Source of the DNA: Anaerolineales bacterium UBA2029
GTDB lineage: Bacteria; Chloroflexota; Anaerolineae; Aggregatilineales; Aggregatilineaceae
DNA: 5,968 bases
Direction of reading: 5' to 3'
Assembly (NCBI GenBank): GCA_002332795.1
Contig: DDBP01000002.1
Location: 1-5,968 of the forward strand
Under the pieces are notes generated by a model. The model ran no database searches, was not told the origin of the DNA, and saw nothing but the letters and a program-made list of their open reading frames with translations. Positions 1 through 5,968 of the stretch are shown here, in pieces (positions within the stretch are counted from its first letter, which is position 1; each line of letters starts with the position of its first letter). The position numbers were made by a program, and so were the translations under genes.

Positions 1-89
1 GAGGCACGCCAGCGCCGAGCGGGGGTGAGGCAAACCAGAGCGAGCAGACTGCCTGACACATTTTGCACACACCCTTGCTCTGCCACCAT

Positions 90-119
90 TTGCCGGGAAT
101 GCGCCCTGCATGGTACATT
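90..119 (+). promoter_or_regulatory. weak sigma-70-like promoter candidate for recJ
   Basis: A TTGCCG hexamer (90-95) is followed after 18 bases by TACATT (114-119). They match the -35 and -10 consensus at about three and four of six positions. The position would give a leader of roughly 35 bases before the recJ start, which is reasonable. The match is weak and such pairs occur by chance, so this is a candidate only. The rest of bases 1-161 shows no RNA gene, repeat or clear hairpin. Confidence 0.2.
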
Positions 120-151
120 CACGCCATCCTTTCCCCGGCAGTGAACGTGTT

Positions 152-158
152 GAGGTGA
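152..158 (+). promoter_or_regulatory. Shine-Dalgarno site that sets the recJ start
   Basis: GAGGTGA matches seven bases of the ideal anti-16S complement GGAGGTGA. GAGG ends six bases before the GTG at 162, a good spacing, but only three bases before the in-frame TTG at 159, which is too close. This favours GTG 162 as the recJ start. Confidence 0.65.
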
Positions 159-161
159 TTG

Positions 162-1925
162 GTGAGCGCTCTGTCAGCTCAAGTCAAGCGTTGGCGTGTG
201 CAGCCGCTCATCCCTCCCAGCGTACAACGCCGCCTGGGGGCTTACCATCCGATCCTGGCCCAACTCCTCTACAACCGCGGCCAGGATACCCCCGAAAAGG
301 CGCGCCTGTTCCTCGAAGGCGGCGACGACACGCTGCACAACCCCTTCGCCATGCATGGCATGAGCGACGCCGTCGCCCGCATACGCCATGCGATCCGGCG
401 CGGCGAGCTGATCGCCGTCTACGGTGATTTCGACGCCGACGGCGTCACCAGCACCGCCCTGCTCACTCAGGCCTTGCAGGCCCTGGGTGGGCGCGTGCGC
501 CCCTATATCCCCAACCGCGTGGACGAAGGCTACGGACTGAACATCAACGCACTCGACACCCTGCGCGACGAAGGCGTGCGCCTGGTGGTGACGGTGGACT
601 GTGGCATCCGTTCGCTGGAAGAAGTGGCACACGGCAGACGCATCGGCCTGGACATGATCGTCACCGATCACCATTCGGTCGGCGAGGAACTGCCCGACGC
701 CCTGGCCGTGCTCGACCCCAAGATAGACGCCCGCTTACGCGCTGAGAACGGGCGTCACAGCGGTTACCCGGAAGACATGCTCGCCGGAGTCGGCGTAGCC
801 TACAAGCTGGCCGATGCCCTGGTGCGCGCCGAAGCCAGTCAGACCCGCCGCGAGCCAGCGCTCAAGCTGAGCGACCTGCTCGACCTGGTGGCCCTGGGGA
901 CAGTGGCCGACCTGGTGCCGCTGGATCGCCTGGAAAACCGCGAACTGGTGCGGCGCGGTCTGGAAGTGCTCAACCGGGCGCAGCGCCCCGGCCTCTTCGA
1001 GCTGGCCCAGGTAGCCGGCGTGCAGCCGGGCAAGATTGACACCACTGCCATCGGCTTCATGCTCGGCCCGCGCATCAACGCCGCTGGACGGCTTGCCAGC
1101 GCCATGATTGCCTACGAGTTGCTCATCGCCGAAATGCCTCACGCCGGGCAATATGCGCAACGCCTGCAGGCGCTCAACGAAGAGCGTCAGATCAAGACCC
1201 TGGAAGCGCTCGCCATCGCCCGCGAACGGGCGCTGCGCGACGGCCTGGACAAGACGCCTCTCATCTTCGACGCGGGACCGGAATTCGAAGCGGGCATCGT
1301 GGGGCTGGTGGCCGGGCGGCTCAGCGAGGAATTCTACCGCCCCGCCGTCGTCGTCGAGCAGGGCGAGACGGAGTCGCGCGGCTCGTGCCGCAGCATCCCT
1401 GGTTTCGACATCACCCGCGCCCTGGACGAGTGCGCCGACCTGCTGCTGCGGCATGGCGGGCACGCGCAGGCCGCCGGTTTCACCGTGCGCAACGAGAATC
1501 TGCCCGCCCTGCGCGAACGTCTGCAGGCCATCGCCGAGCGCGCCCTGGCGGGCCAGGACCTGCGCCCGGAACTGCTCGCCGACGCCGAAGTCCGGCTTTC
1601 CGATCTCACGCTGGAACTGGCCTACGAAGTGCAACGCCTGGAACCGACTGGCACCGGCAACGAGACGCCGCTCTTCATCGCCCGTGGGCTATACGTCACC
1701 GACCGGCGGCGCGTAGGCCGCGACGGGAGTCATTTGCGGCTGCGTCTGAGCGACGGCCTGCGCTTCATCGAGGCCATCGCCTTCAAGCAAGGGAATGGCA
1801 GCGAACAGATTCCCGCCGAAGTGGACGTGGCCTTTCACCTGGAACTCAACGAGTGGAACGGCACGATCCGCCTGCAACTCAACGTGCAGGACATTCAGCC
1901 CACCGGCGCTTCTCGCCTGCGCTGA
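162..1925 (+). CDS. recJ: single-stranded-DNA-specific exonuclease RecJ
   Basis: RecJ degrades single-stranded DNA 5' to 3' in the cytoplasm, acting in RecFOR recombination, base excision and mismatch repair. The 587-residue protein (from GTG 162) is near the usual family length and has every hallmark in order. DFDADG at 89-94 is DHH motif I, followed by IPNRVDEGYG (116-125). VTVDCG (143-148) is motif II, and TDHH (168-171) is motif III. LVALGTVADLVPL (242-254) is motif IV. GPRINAAGR (302-310) comes next. The DHHA1 part contains GIVGLVAGRL (378-387), GSCRSIPGFD (407-416) and GGHAQAAG (432-439). The C-terminal 120 or so residues fit the RecJ OB-fold. All metal-binding aspartates and histidines are present, so the enzyme should be active. 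A TTG three bases earlier (159) is a less likely start because of SD spacing. A membrane-protein gene follows immediately and is probably co-transcribed. Confidence 0.97.
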   Translation: MSALSAQVKRWRVQPLIPPSVQRRLGAYHPILAQLLYNRGQDTPEKARLFLEGGDDTLHNPFAMHGMSDAVARIRHAIRRGELIAVYGDFDADGVTSTALLTQALQALGGRVRPYIPNRVDEGYGLNINALDTLRDEGVRLVVTVDCGIRSLEEVAHGRRIGLDMIVTDHHSVGEELPDALAVLDPKIDARLRAENGRHSGYPEDMLAGVGVAYKLADALVRAEASQTRREPALKLSDLLDLVALGTVADLVPLDRLENRELVRRGLEVLNRAQRPGLFELAQVAGVQPGKIDTTAIGFMLGPRINAAGRLASAMIAYELLIAEMPHAGQYAQRLQALNEERQIKTLEALAIARERALRDGLDKTPLIFDAGPEFEAGIVGLVAGRLSEEFYRPAVVVEQGETESRGSCRSIPGFDITRALDECADLLLRHGGHAQAAGFTVRNENLPALRERLQAIAERALAGQDLRPELLADAEVRLSDLTLELAYEVQRLEPTGTGNETPLFIARGLYVTDRRRVGRDGSHLRLRLSDGLRFIEAIAFKQGNGSEQIPAEVDVAFHLELNEWNGTIRLQLNVQDIQPTGASRLR

Positions 1926-1960
1926 ACGCCTCTCCAGGCCGCGCCGCGCCCGTCTGCAGC

Positions 1961-3313
1961 GTGTTCGCGGCCTTCGTGTGCCTGTGCGCCCTGACCCTGG
2001 GCCGTGGCTTCTACAGCAGCGACGGCGAAGTGATGTTTCAGAGCGCCGCCGCGCTGGTGTGCCAGGGCACCCTGGCCTTGTCGCCTGACCCCAGCCTGCC
2101 GCAGATCGTGGCGGGACACGATGGCCGCTACTACAGCAAATACGATCCAGGCCTGCCGCTGCTGGCCGTCCCCTTCTACCTGCTCGGCGACTGGCTGGCC
2201 GCTGTCAACCAGGCGCACCGCACGACAGTGGCTGCGCTCGCCGTGCTGTTGCTATCCGCGCTGGCCGGGGGAATAACGCTGGCCCTGCTGCTGACCCTGG
2301 CGCGTCGCCTGGCCCCGTCCGGCGATCCCCGTCCGCTACTGCTGACCGTCGCCGCGGGGATCGGCACGCCACTGTGGTGGTACGGGCGGACGCTGTTCCC
2401 CGAAGCGCTGCTGGCCTGTGCCCTCACCGCCGCCGTGACGCTGGCCGTGTGCGCTGCCGATCGTCCTGCCCGCCCCATCCTGGCGGGGATGGCGCTGGGC
2501 GTGGGCATTCTCACCCGTGCGGCCCTGGCGATCTACGTCTTGCCGCTGGCCACTCTGACTCTATATATCGGCCCTCGCCCGACGAAACGACTGCTCTGGA
2601 CAGCCCTGGGTCTCGCCCCCTTCGCGGCGGGAGTGTTGCTGCACAATGCCCTGCGCTTCGGCAATCCGTTGAGCACCGGCTACGCGGGCGAAAGCTTCAG
2701 CACCTCCCTATGGCGAGGCGTGGCCGGGCTGTTGCTCAGCCCTGGCAAGGGGCTGTGGCTTTACGCGCCGTCGCTGCTGCTCAGCGCCGCGCTCTGGCCG
2801 CGCTTTCGGCGGGCGCAACCGGCGCTGGCGACCTTCCTGGCGCTGGCCTGGATCGTGGCACTGGCTTTCTACGGCAGTTGGTGGGCCTGGGATGGCGGCT
2901 GGGCCTGGGGGCCGCGCCTGCTGGTGCCGTTGCTGCCGCTCAGTTGCCTGCCCCTGCTAATGCTCCCCCTGCGCCGAAGCTGGCTGGCCGCGGCGGCGCT
3001 GACCATCGGCCTGGGTGCGCTGATCAACGTGCTGGGCGTGCTCACCAATCCAGTGACGCATTACGCGCGTCTGGCCGCGCACGCGCCCGATCCGGCAGCG
3101 CGGGCCGCCTTCGGCCTGGCAGATGCGCCTGTCGTCGGCGCGCTGCGCCTGCTGGCCGACGGGCAGAGCGAGCCGCTGGCGCTCTTTCACCTGAGCGCGA
3201 GCGGCCTACCCCTGAGCTGGCAGATCGGCGCGCCCGCTTTGGCGCTCGGCGGACTGCTCGCCGGAACGTGGAGCCTATGGCGGACGGCGCGCCGCGCTCA
3301 CGCATCGGGCTGA
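1961..3313 (+). CDS. polytopic membrane protein, GT39/GT-C glycosyltransferase-like
   Basis: From GTG 1961 this is a 450-residue integral membrane protein with about nine or ten hydrophobic segments. Its layout resembles dolichyl/undecaprenyl-phosphate-sugar-dependent (GT-C, PMT-like) glycosyltransferases. A short first helix is followed by a loop with an acidic SSDGE motif (19-23), the usual position of the catalytic acidic residue. YYSKYDPGLPLL (57-68) then leads into the next helix. Other visible motifs are WYGRTLFPEALL (140-151), GKGLWLYAPSLLL (262-274) and a Trp-rich WWAWDGGWAWGPRLL (307-321). The substrate cannot be read from the sequence. The start is uncertain. GTG 1961 lacks an SD and leaves a short first helix. 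CTG 1922 overlaps the recJ stop as CTGA and would complete that helix, and GTG 1853 would overlap recJ by 73 bases. The frame stays open back to ATG 1385, but that part is an Arg/Pro-rich shadow of recJ. The gene probably belongs to the recJ transcript. Its stop lies inside the convergent mnhG. Confidence 0.78.
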   Translation: MFAAFVCLCALTLGRGFYSSDGEVMFQSAAALVCQGTLALSPDPSLPQIVAGHDGRYYSKYDPGLPLLAVPFYLLGDWLAAVNQAHRTTVAALAVLLLSALAGGITLALLLTLARRLAPSGDPRPLLLTVAAGIGTPLWWYGRTLFPEALLACALTAAVTLAVCAADRPARPILAGMALGVGILTRAALAIYVLPLATLTLYIGPRPTKRLLWTALGLAPFAAGVLLHNALRFGNPLSTGYAGESFSTSLWRGVAGLLLSPGKGLWLYAPSLLLSAALWPRFRRAQPALATFLALAWIVALAFYGSWWAWDGGWAWGPRLLVPLLPLSCLPLLMLPLRRSWLAAAALTIGLGALINVLGVLTNPVTHYARLAAHAPDPAARAAFGLADAPVVGALRLLADGQSEPLALFHLSASGLPLSWQIGAPALALGGLLAGTWSLWRTARRAHASG

Positions 3314-3699
3314 GACGTTTCCTGTGACCCGGCGGCAGGCTGTTTGCTCCGCAGACGATGCGAGCGCAGGTCGTATTGCCCGGCCAGTTCGTCAATCACA
3401 GTGGTCTCCACCAGCCTGACACCCACGAAGTAGCCCGCCCGACCCAACAGATGTGCCGCAATAGGGGTGGTGAGCAGCAGAAAGACGATGGTCGCCACCG
3501 CGCGAGTAGTGACGCCCACGTTGTCGAAATGCACGGCCACCGCCAGCAGTAACGCCCCCGCTCCCAGCGTAGACGCCTTGGTACTGGCCGACATGCGCAG
3601 GAACAGGTCGGGCATACGCAGCACGCCCAACCCGGCCACCACCATGAAGAACGCGCCCACGATCATCAGCAACACGGTGATCGGCCCGGCCATGTTCAC
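3298..3699 (-). CDS. mnhG: Mrp/Mnh cation:proton antiporter subunit G
   Basis: MnhG (MrpG, PF03334 family) is a small membrane subunit of the multisubunit Na+/H+ antiporter, needed for complex assembly and activity. The 133-residue product has three predicted membrane helices (about 5-25, 43-57 and 66-87). It also carries the family signature GLGVLRMPDLFLRMSAST (23-40) followed by KASTLGAG, then FLLLTTPIAAH (73-83). I chose the GTG start at 3699 because GAGG (3705-3708) lies five bases upstream and it forms a GTGA overlap with the mnhF stop. An ATG two codons later (3693) is the alternative. The last 30 or so residues form a polar Arg/Ser/Gln-rich tail that looks poorly conserved. This is the last visible gene of the operon, and its final 16 bases overlap the end of the convergent glycosyltransferase-like gene. 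Confidence 0.93.
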   Translation of the reverse strand: MNMAGPITVLLMIVGAFFMVVAGLGVLRMPDLFLRMSASTKASTLGAGALLLAVAVHFDNVGVTTRAVATIVFLLLTTPIAAHLLGRAGYFVGVRLVETTVIDELAGQYDLRSHRLRSKQPAAGSQETSQPDA

Positions 3700-3962
3700 A
3701 CCATCCTCTCGATGTAATAGGCAAAGGCAACCGTCCCCAGGAACGAGATCAGCGCGGTGGCAACGGCCACGTCGAGCAACGCCGTCTGATTGGTGGCGAT
3801 CGCGTAGGTAGCGATGACGCCAATGCCCAACGTGGTCAGCAGGTCGAGCGCCACCACCCGGTCGGGCAGGCTCGGCCCGCGCAGCAGGCGGGCGACCGTC
3901 AGCAGGATCGCCAGCATCAACGCGGGCAGAATGCCGTACAGAGCTACATCACTCACGTTCAT
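3696..3962 (-). CDS. mnhF: Mrp/Mnh cation:proton antiporter subunit F
   Basis: MnhF (MrpF, PF04066 family) is a small three-helix membrane subunit of the Mrp antiporter; in Bacillus the MrpF subunit has also been linked to cholate and Na+ efflux. The 88-residue product has the usual length. It shows the signature RLLRGPSLPDRVVALD (25-40), then a second helix (about 41-58). A third helix begins at LLDVAVATALISFLGT (62-77), with a conserved membrane Asp at 64. The ATG at 3962 overlaps the mnhE stop as ATGA. An AGGGAG SD site (3971-3976) lies eight bases upstream, inside the end of mnhE. This suggests translational coupling and similar subunit amounts. Confidence 0.95.
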   Translation of the reverse strand: MNVSDVALYGILPALMLAILLTVARLLRGPSLPDRVVALDLLTTLGIGVIATYAIATNQTALLDVAVATALISFLGTVAFAYYIERMV

Positions 3963-4432
3963 TCGAGCAACTCCCTCACCCGCCGCTCAAAGCCGTTCTT
4001 GATGCCTTGCCGGAAGCTGTCCAGATCGTCCACATGAATGGTGTGCACGTACATCACCCGCCGATCGGCGGATATGTCCAGGTAGAGCGTGCCAGGCGTC
4101 AGGGTGATCAGGTTGGCCAGCAGAGTGATCGCCGGATCGGAGCGCACATCCAGCGGAAGGGCGACTACTGCCGGGCGCAGCCGCAGCCGCGGCGAGAGCA
4201 CCGTCAGCGCCATGCGCACGTTGGCCTGCAGCAGTTCCCACACAAAGAACAGCGCGAAGGAAACGACCTTCGGCACGGTGCTGAAATAGCGCGACGGAGC
4301 CATCAGGCGCTGCGTGACCGCCAGCAGGCCATAGCCCAGCACGAATCCAAACAGCAGATTGGCTGGCGTGAAAGTGCCGGTCAGCGCGATCCAGGCCAGC
4401 GCCAGCAGCGTGTTGAGCAACAGAATGTTCAT
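3959..4432 (-). CDS. mnhE: Mrp/Mnh cation:proton antiporter subunit E
   Basis: MnhE (MrpE, PF01899 family) is a membrane subunit of the Mrp antiporter with helices in the N-terminal half and a soluble C-terminal domain. The 157-residue product fits this. Hydrophobic segments lie at about 3-19, 22-42 and 55-75. The soluble domain holds the family signature ITLLANLITLTPGTLYLDIS (102-121), followed by YVHTIHVDD (128-136). The ATG at 4432 overlaps the mnhD stop as ATGA. It is preceded by a strong SD site in the last codons of mnhD. Length, order and motifs agree with a complete subunit. Confidence 0.96.
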   Translation of the reverse strand: MNILLLNTLLALAWIALTGTFTPANLLFGFVLGYGLLAVTQRLMAPSRYFSTVPKVVSFALFFVWELLQANVRMALTVLSPRLRLRPAVVALPLDVRSDPAITLLANLITLTPGTLYLDISADRRVMYVHTIHVDDLDSFRQGIKNGFERRVRELLE

Positions 4433-5934
4433 GCGCCACCTCCCAGCACCGCCCGCATGTACGCCGCCGGATCGAGCAACTGCGCCGCCGCATCGGTCGC
4501 CAGCCCGAAAGCGGGTTCTGCCGCCAGGCCCAGGACGATCGTCAGCGCCGCCAGCGTCACGACCGGCACCAACAGGGGCCGCAACGTCTGCGGGGCCAGC
4601 CGCGCGAAGGGGTGCTCCGGCTGCGGGTGCTCCTTCCAGAAGGCTTCGGCCCAGATTTTGGTCATCGAGAACAGCGTCAGCAGGCTCACAGCGAGCGACA
4701 CTGCTACGACGGCGTAGTCGCCCGTCTCCAGACCGGCGCGCACCAGCGTCAGCTTGGCCCAGAAGCCCGATAGCGGGGGTAGCCCGGCCAGGGCCATGGC
4801 GGGCACGAAGAATAGCGCCGCCAGGGCCGGGTTGGCGCGATACAGCCCGCCTATCTCTTTCAGGTGATAGCTGCCCGCCTGCCGCCGTATCACCCCGCTG
4901 ACCAGGAACAGCGCCGACTTGGCGATGATGACATGCGCCATGAAGAAGATCATGCCCGCCAGGGCCAGTTGGGTATACAGCCCCAGGCCCATCAACAGAT
5001 AGCCGATCTGACTGATGATGTGGAAGGACAGCAGCCGCCGCACTTCCATCTGCGCCACCGCGCCCAGCACGCCGGTCAGCATGGTCAGGCTGGCCAGCGC
5101 CAACAGCAGCGTGTGCGTGTGCGTCACATCGTGCACGAAGATCAGCGTGAAGACGCGCACCAGCGCGTACACCCCCACCTTGGTCAGCAGGCCGGAGAAC
5201 AACGCCGTGATGGCAATCGGCGGCGTGTGATAAGACGCGGGCAGCCAGAAGAACAGCGGGAACAGGCCCGCCTTGATGCCGAAAGCGACCAGGAACATCA
5301 TCGCCAGCACTGTGGCCAGGCCGGAATCAACCGTTCCCTCCATGTTGATCTGCCGCGCCAGGTCGGCCATATTGAGCGTGCCGGTCACGCTGTAGAGGAT
5401 GCCCACCGACGCCAGGAACAGCGCCGACGACATCAGGTTGATCGTCACGTACTTCAGCGCGCCTTCCAGTTGTTGCTGACTACCGCCCAGCGTCATCAGC
5501 ACGAAGGAGGAAATCAGCATCACCTCGAACCACACGTAGAGATTGAAGATGTCGCCGGTGAGAAAGGCCCCGCTCACGCCCATCAGCAGCGTGTGCAGCA
5601 GCGGGTAGTAACCGAACGACTCGCGGCGGGCGTCTATACTGCCCAGCGAATAGATCGCCACGGTCAGGCCCATCAGGCCGGTCATCAGCACCATGATCGC
5701 GCTGAACAGGTCGGCGACCATCGTGATGCCAAACGGCGCGGGCCAGTTCCCGATCTGCACGGCCTGCACGCCTTCGCGCGACACCCACACCAGCAACGCT
5801 ATCGCCGCCGCGAAGTGCAGCGCCGCCCCCAGGACGTTGATGCGCCGTTGCACAGCGCGATTGTGCCAGGCCAGCAAGGCCGTCACCGCCGTCAGAAACG
5901 GGATGAGGATCGGCAGGAGCAGCAGCAAGCTCAT
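4429..5934 (-). CDS. mnhD: Mrp/Mnh cation:proton antiporter subunit D
   Basis: MnhD (MrpD) is one of the large proton-pumping-type subunits of the Mrp antiporter, in the PF00361 family with NuoM/NuoN of complex I. The product is 501 residues with about 14 membrane helices, the family norm. From ATG 5934 the key residues are a membrane Glu at 137 in NLYVWFEVMLISSF (131-144), Lys 161 in GALKYVT, and Lys 221 in FGIKAGLFPL (218-227). WLPASYHTPP (230-239) leads to Lys 252 in LLTKVGVYAL (249-258). Lys 339 lies in IIAKSALFLVSG, and LAGLPPLSGFWAKL (382-395) follows. The Glu/Lys set is what a working proton path needs. The start rests on an ideal SD site before 5934; ATG 5949 would add five residues and overlap the mnhC stop as ATGA. 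Context (probable mnhC upstream, E-F-G downstream) marks it as Mrp rather than a respiratory complex I subunit. Confidence 0.96.
   Translation of the reverse strand: MSLLLLLPILIPFLTAVTALLAWHNRAVQRRINVLGAALHFAAAIALLVWVSREGVQAVQIGNWPAPFGITMVADLFSAIMVLMTGLMGLTVAIYSLGSIDARRESFGYYPLLHTLLMGVSGAFLTGDIFNLYVWFEVMLISSFVLMTLGGSQQQLEGALKYVTINLMSSALFLASVGILYSVTGTLNMADLARQINMEGTVDSGLATVLAMMFLVAFGIKAGLFPLFFWLPASYHTPPIAITALFSGLLTKVGVYALVRVFTLIFVHDVTHTHTLLLALASLTMLTGVLGAVAQMEVRRLLSFHIISQIGYLLMGLGLYTQLALAGMIFFMAHVIIAKSALFLVSGVIRRQAGSYHLKEIGGLYRANPALAALFFVPAMALAGLPPLSGFWAKLTLVRAGLETGDYAVVAVSLAVSLLTLFSMTKIWAEAFWKEHPQPEHPFARLAPQTLRPLLVPVVTLAALTIVLGLAAEPAFGLATDAAAQLLDPAAYMRAVLGGGA
4436..4443 (-). promoter_or_regulatory. 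Shine-Dalgarno site of mnhE inside mnhD
   Basis: On the minus strand GGAGGTGG lies with its GGAGG core six bases before the mnhE ATG. It sits within the Gly-rich final codons of mnhD (LGGGA at the C-terminus). It supports the mnhE start at 4432 and coupled translation across the ATGA junction. Confidence 0.7.
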
Positions 5935-5936
5935 CG

Positions 5937-5944
5937 TCACCTCC
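5937..5944 (-). promoter_or_regulatory. near-ideal Shine-Dalgarno site of mnhD
   Basis: The minus strand reads GGAGGTGA, an eight-base match to the 16S rRNA tail, with the GGAGG core five bases before ATG 5934. If translation began at ATG 5949 this site would lie inside the gene, so it decides for 5934. Confidence 0.7.
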
Positions 5945-5945
5945 G

Positions 5946-5968
5946 TCATCCGCCCTGCCCGGTCCTGG
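5946..5968 (-). CDS. mnhC: 3' end of probable mnhC (Mrp subunit C), cut by window edge
   Basis: Only the last six codons and a TGA stop (5946-5948) are visible, reading Arg-Thr-Gly-Gln-Gly-Gly. Nothing in this tail identifies the protein. The call rests on the canonical Mrp order A-B-C-D-E-F-G and on the stop lying 11 bases before the mnhD start, the spacing expected of an operon partner. One other frame also stays open across the edge, so the frame itself is inferred. Confidence 0.4.

Noticed and set aside
28..60. AGGCA ... TGCCT inverted repeat before an ATTTT run
   Set aside because: Only five paired bases around a loop of about 18; too weak for a terminator.
735..1634. 299-residue open frame antisense to recJ
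   Set aside because: Codon-bias shadow of a G+C-rich gene; no recognisable motif, and recJ on the other strand is certain.
1385..1960. Long N-terminal extension of the glycosyltransferase-like frame inside recJ
   Set aside because: It lies fully within conserved recJ, is Arg/Pro/Ala-rich with no hydrophobic or family pattern, and looks like a high-GC shadow; the membrane protein only begins near the recJ stop.
2540..2567. TTGCCG, 16 bases, then TATATA: promoter-like pair inside the glycosyltransferase-like gene
   Set aside because: A fair match, but it codes for Leu-Tyr-Ile in a membrane helix and only the second half of the same gene lies downstream, so there is no evident transcript to start.
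2374..3327. 317-residue plus-strand frame overlapping the membrane protein
   Set aside because: Arg/Ala/Gly-rich composition typical of a shifted frame; no motif, and it competes with a well-formed membrane protein.
4007..4717. 236-residue plus-strand frame opposite mnhE/mnhD
   Set aside because: Antisense shadow of two confidently identified Mrp genes; no family pattern.

Overview
This 5,968-base window is G+C-rich (roughly two-thirds by eye) and almost fully coding. It carries two converging gene groups from a bacterial chromosome. Dense packing, GTG starts, 4-base gene overlaps and Shine-Dalgarno (SD) sites close to GGAGGTGA all point to an ordinary bacterium. The multi-pass GT39-like membrane protein beside recJ resembles proteins common in Chloroflexota, so that phylum is my best guess. 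It is an inference only; no marker in the window proves it.

Layout, plus strand: bases 1-161 are a short upstream region with a weak promoter candidate and possibly the last codons of an earlier gene. recJ (162-1925) follows, encoding a complete single-strand-specific 5'-3' exonuclease with all DHH-family catalytic motifs. Directly behind it is a polytopic membrane protein (about 1961-3313) of the lipid-linked-sugar glycosyltransferase (GT-C/GT39) type. Its exact start is unclear.

Layout, minus strand: from the right edge leftwards come the last codons of a probable mnhC, then mnhD, mnhE, mnhF and mnhG. These encode the distal part of a Mrp/Mnh multisubunit cation/proton antiporter. The D/E, E/F and F/G junctions are 4-base ATGA or GTGA overlaps, and SD sites lie inside the end of the preceding gene, so the subunits are probably made by coupled translation from one mRNA. 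The genes for MnhA and MnhB, and most of mnhC, would lie beyond the right edge.

The two groups meet tail to tail: the stop of the glycosyltransferase-like gene and the stop of mnhG overlap by 16 bases, with no visible terminator between them. RecJ works in DNA repair, the membrane protein probably in envelope glycosylation, and the Mrp complex in Na+/H+ exchange. I see no functional link beyond position. I found no RNA genes, mobile elements, CRISPR arrays or convincing novel system; the second-look items are mostly gene starts, gene junctions and one membrane protein of unknown substrate.
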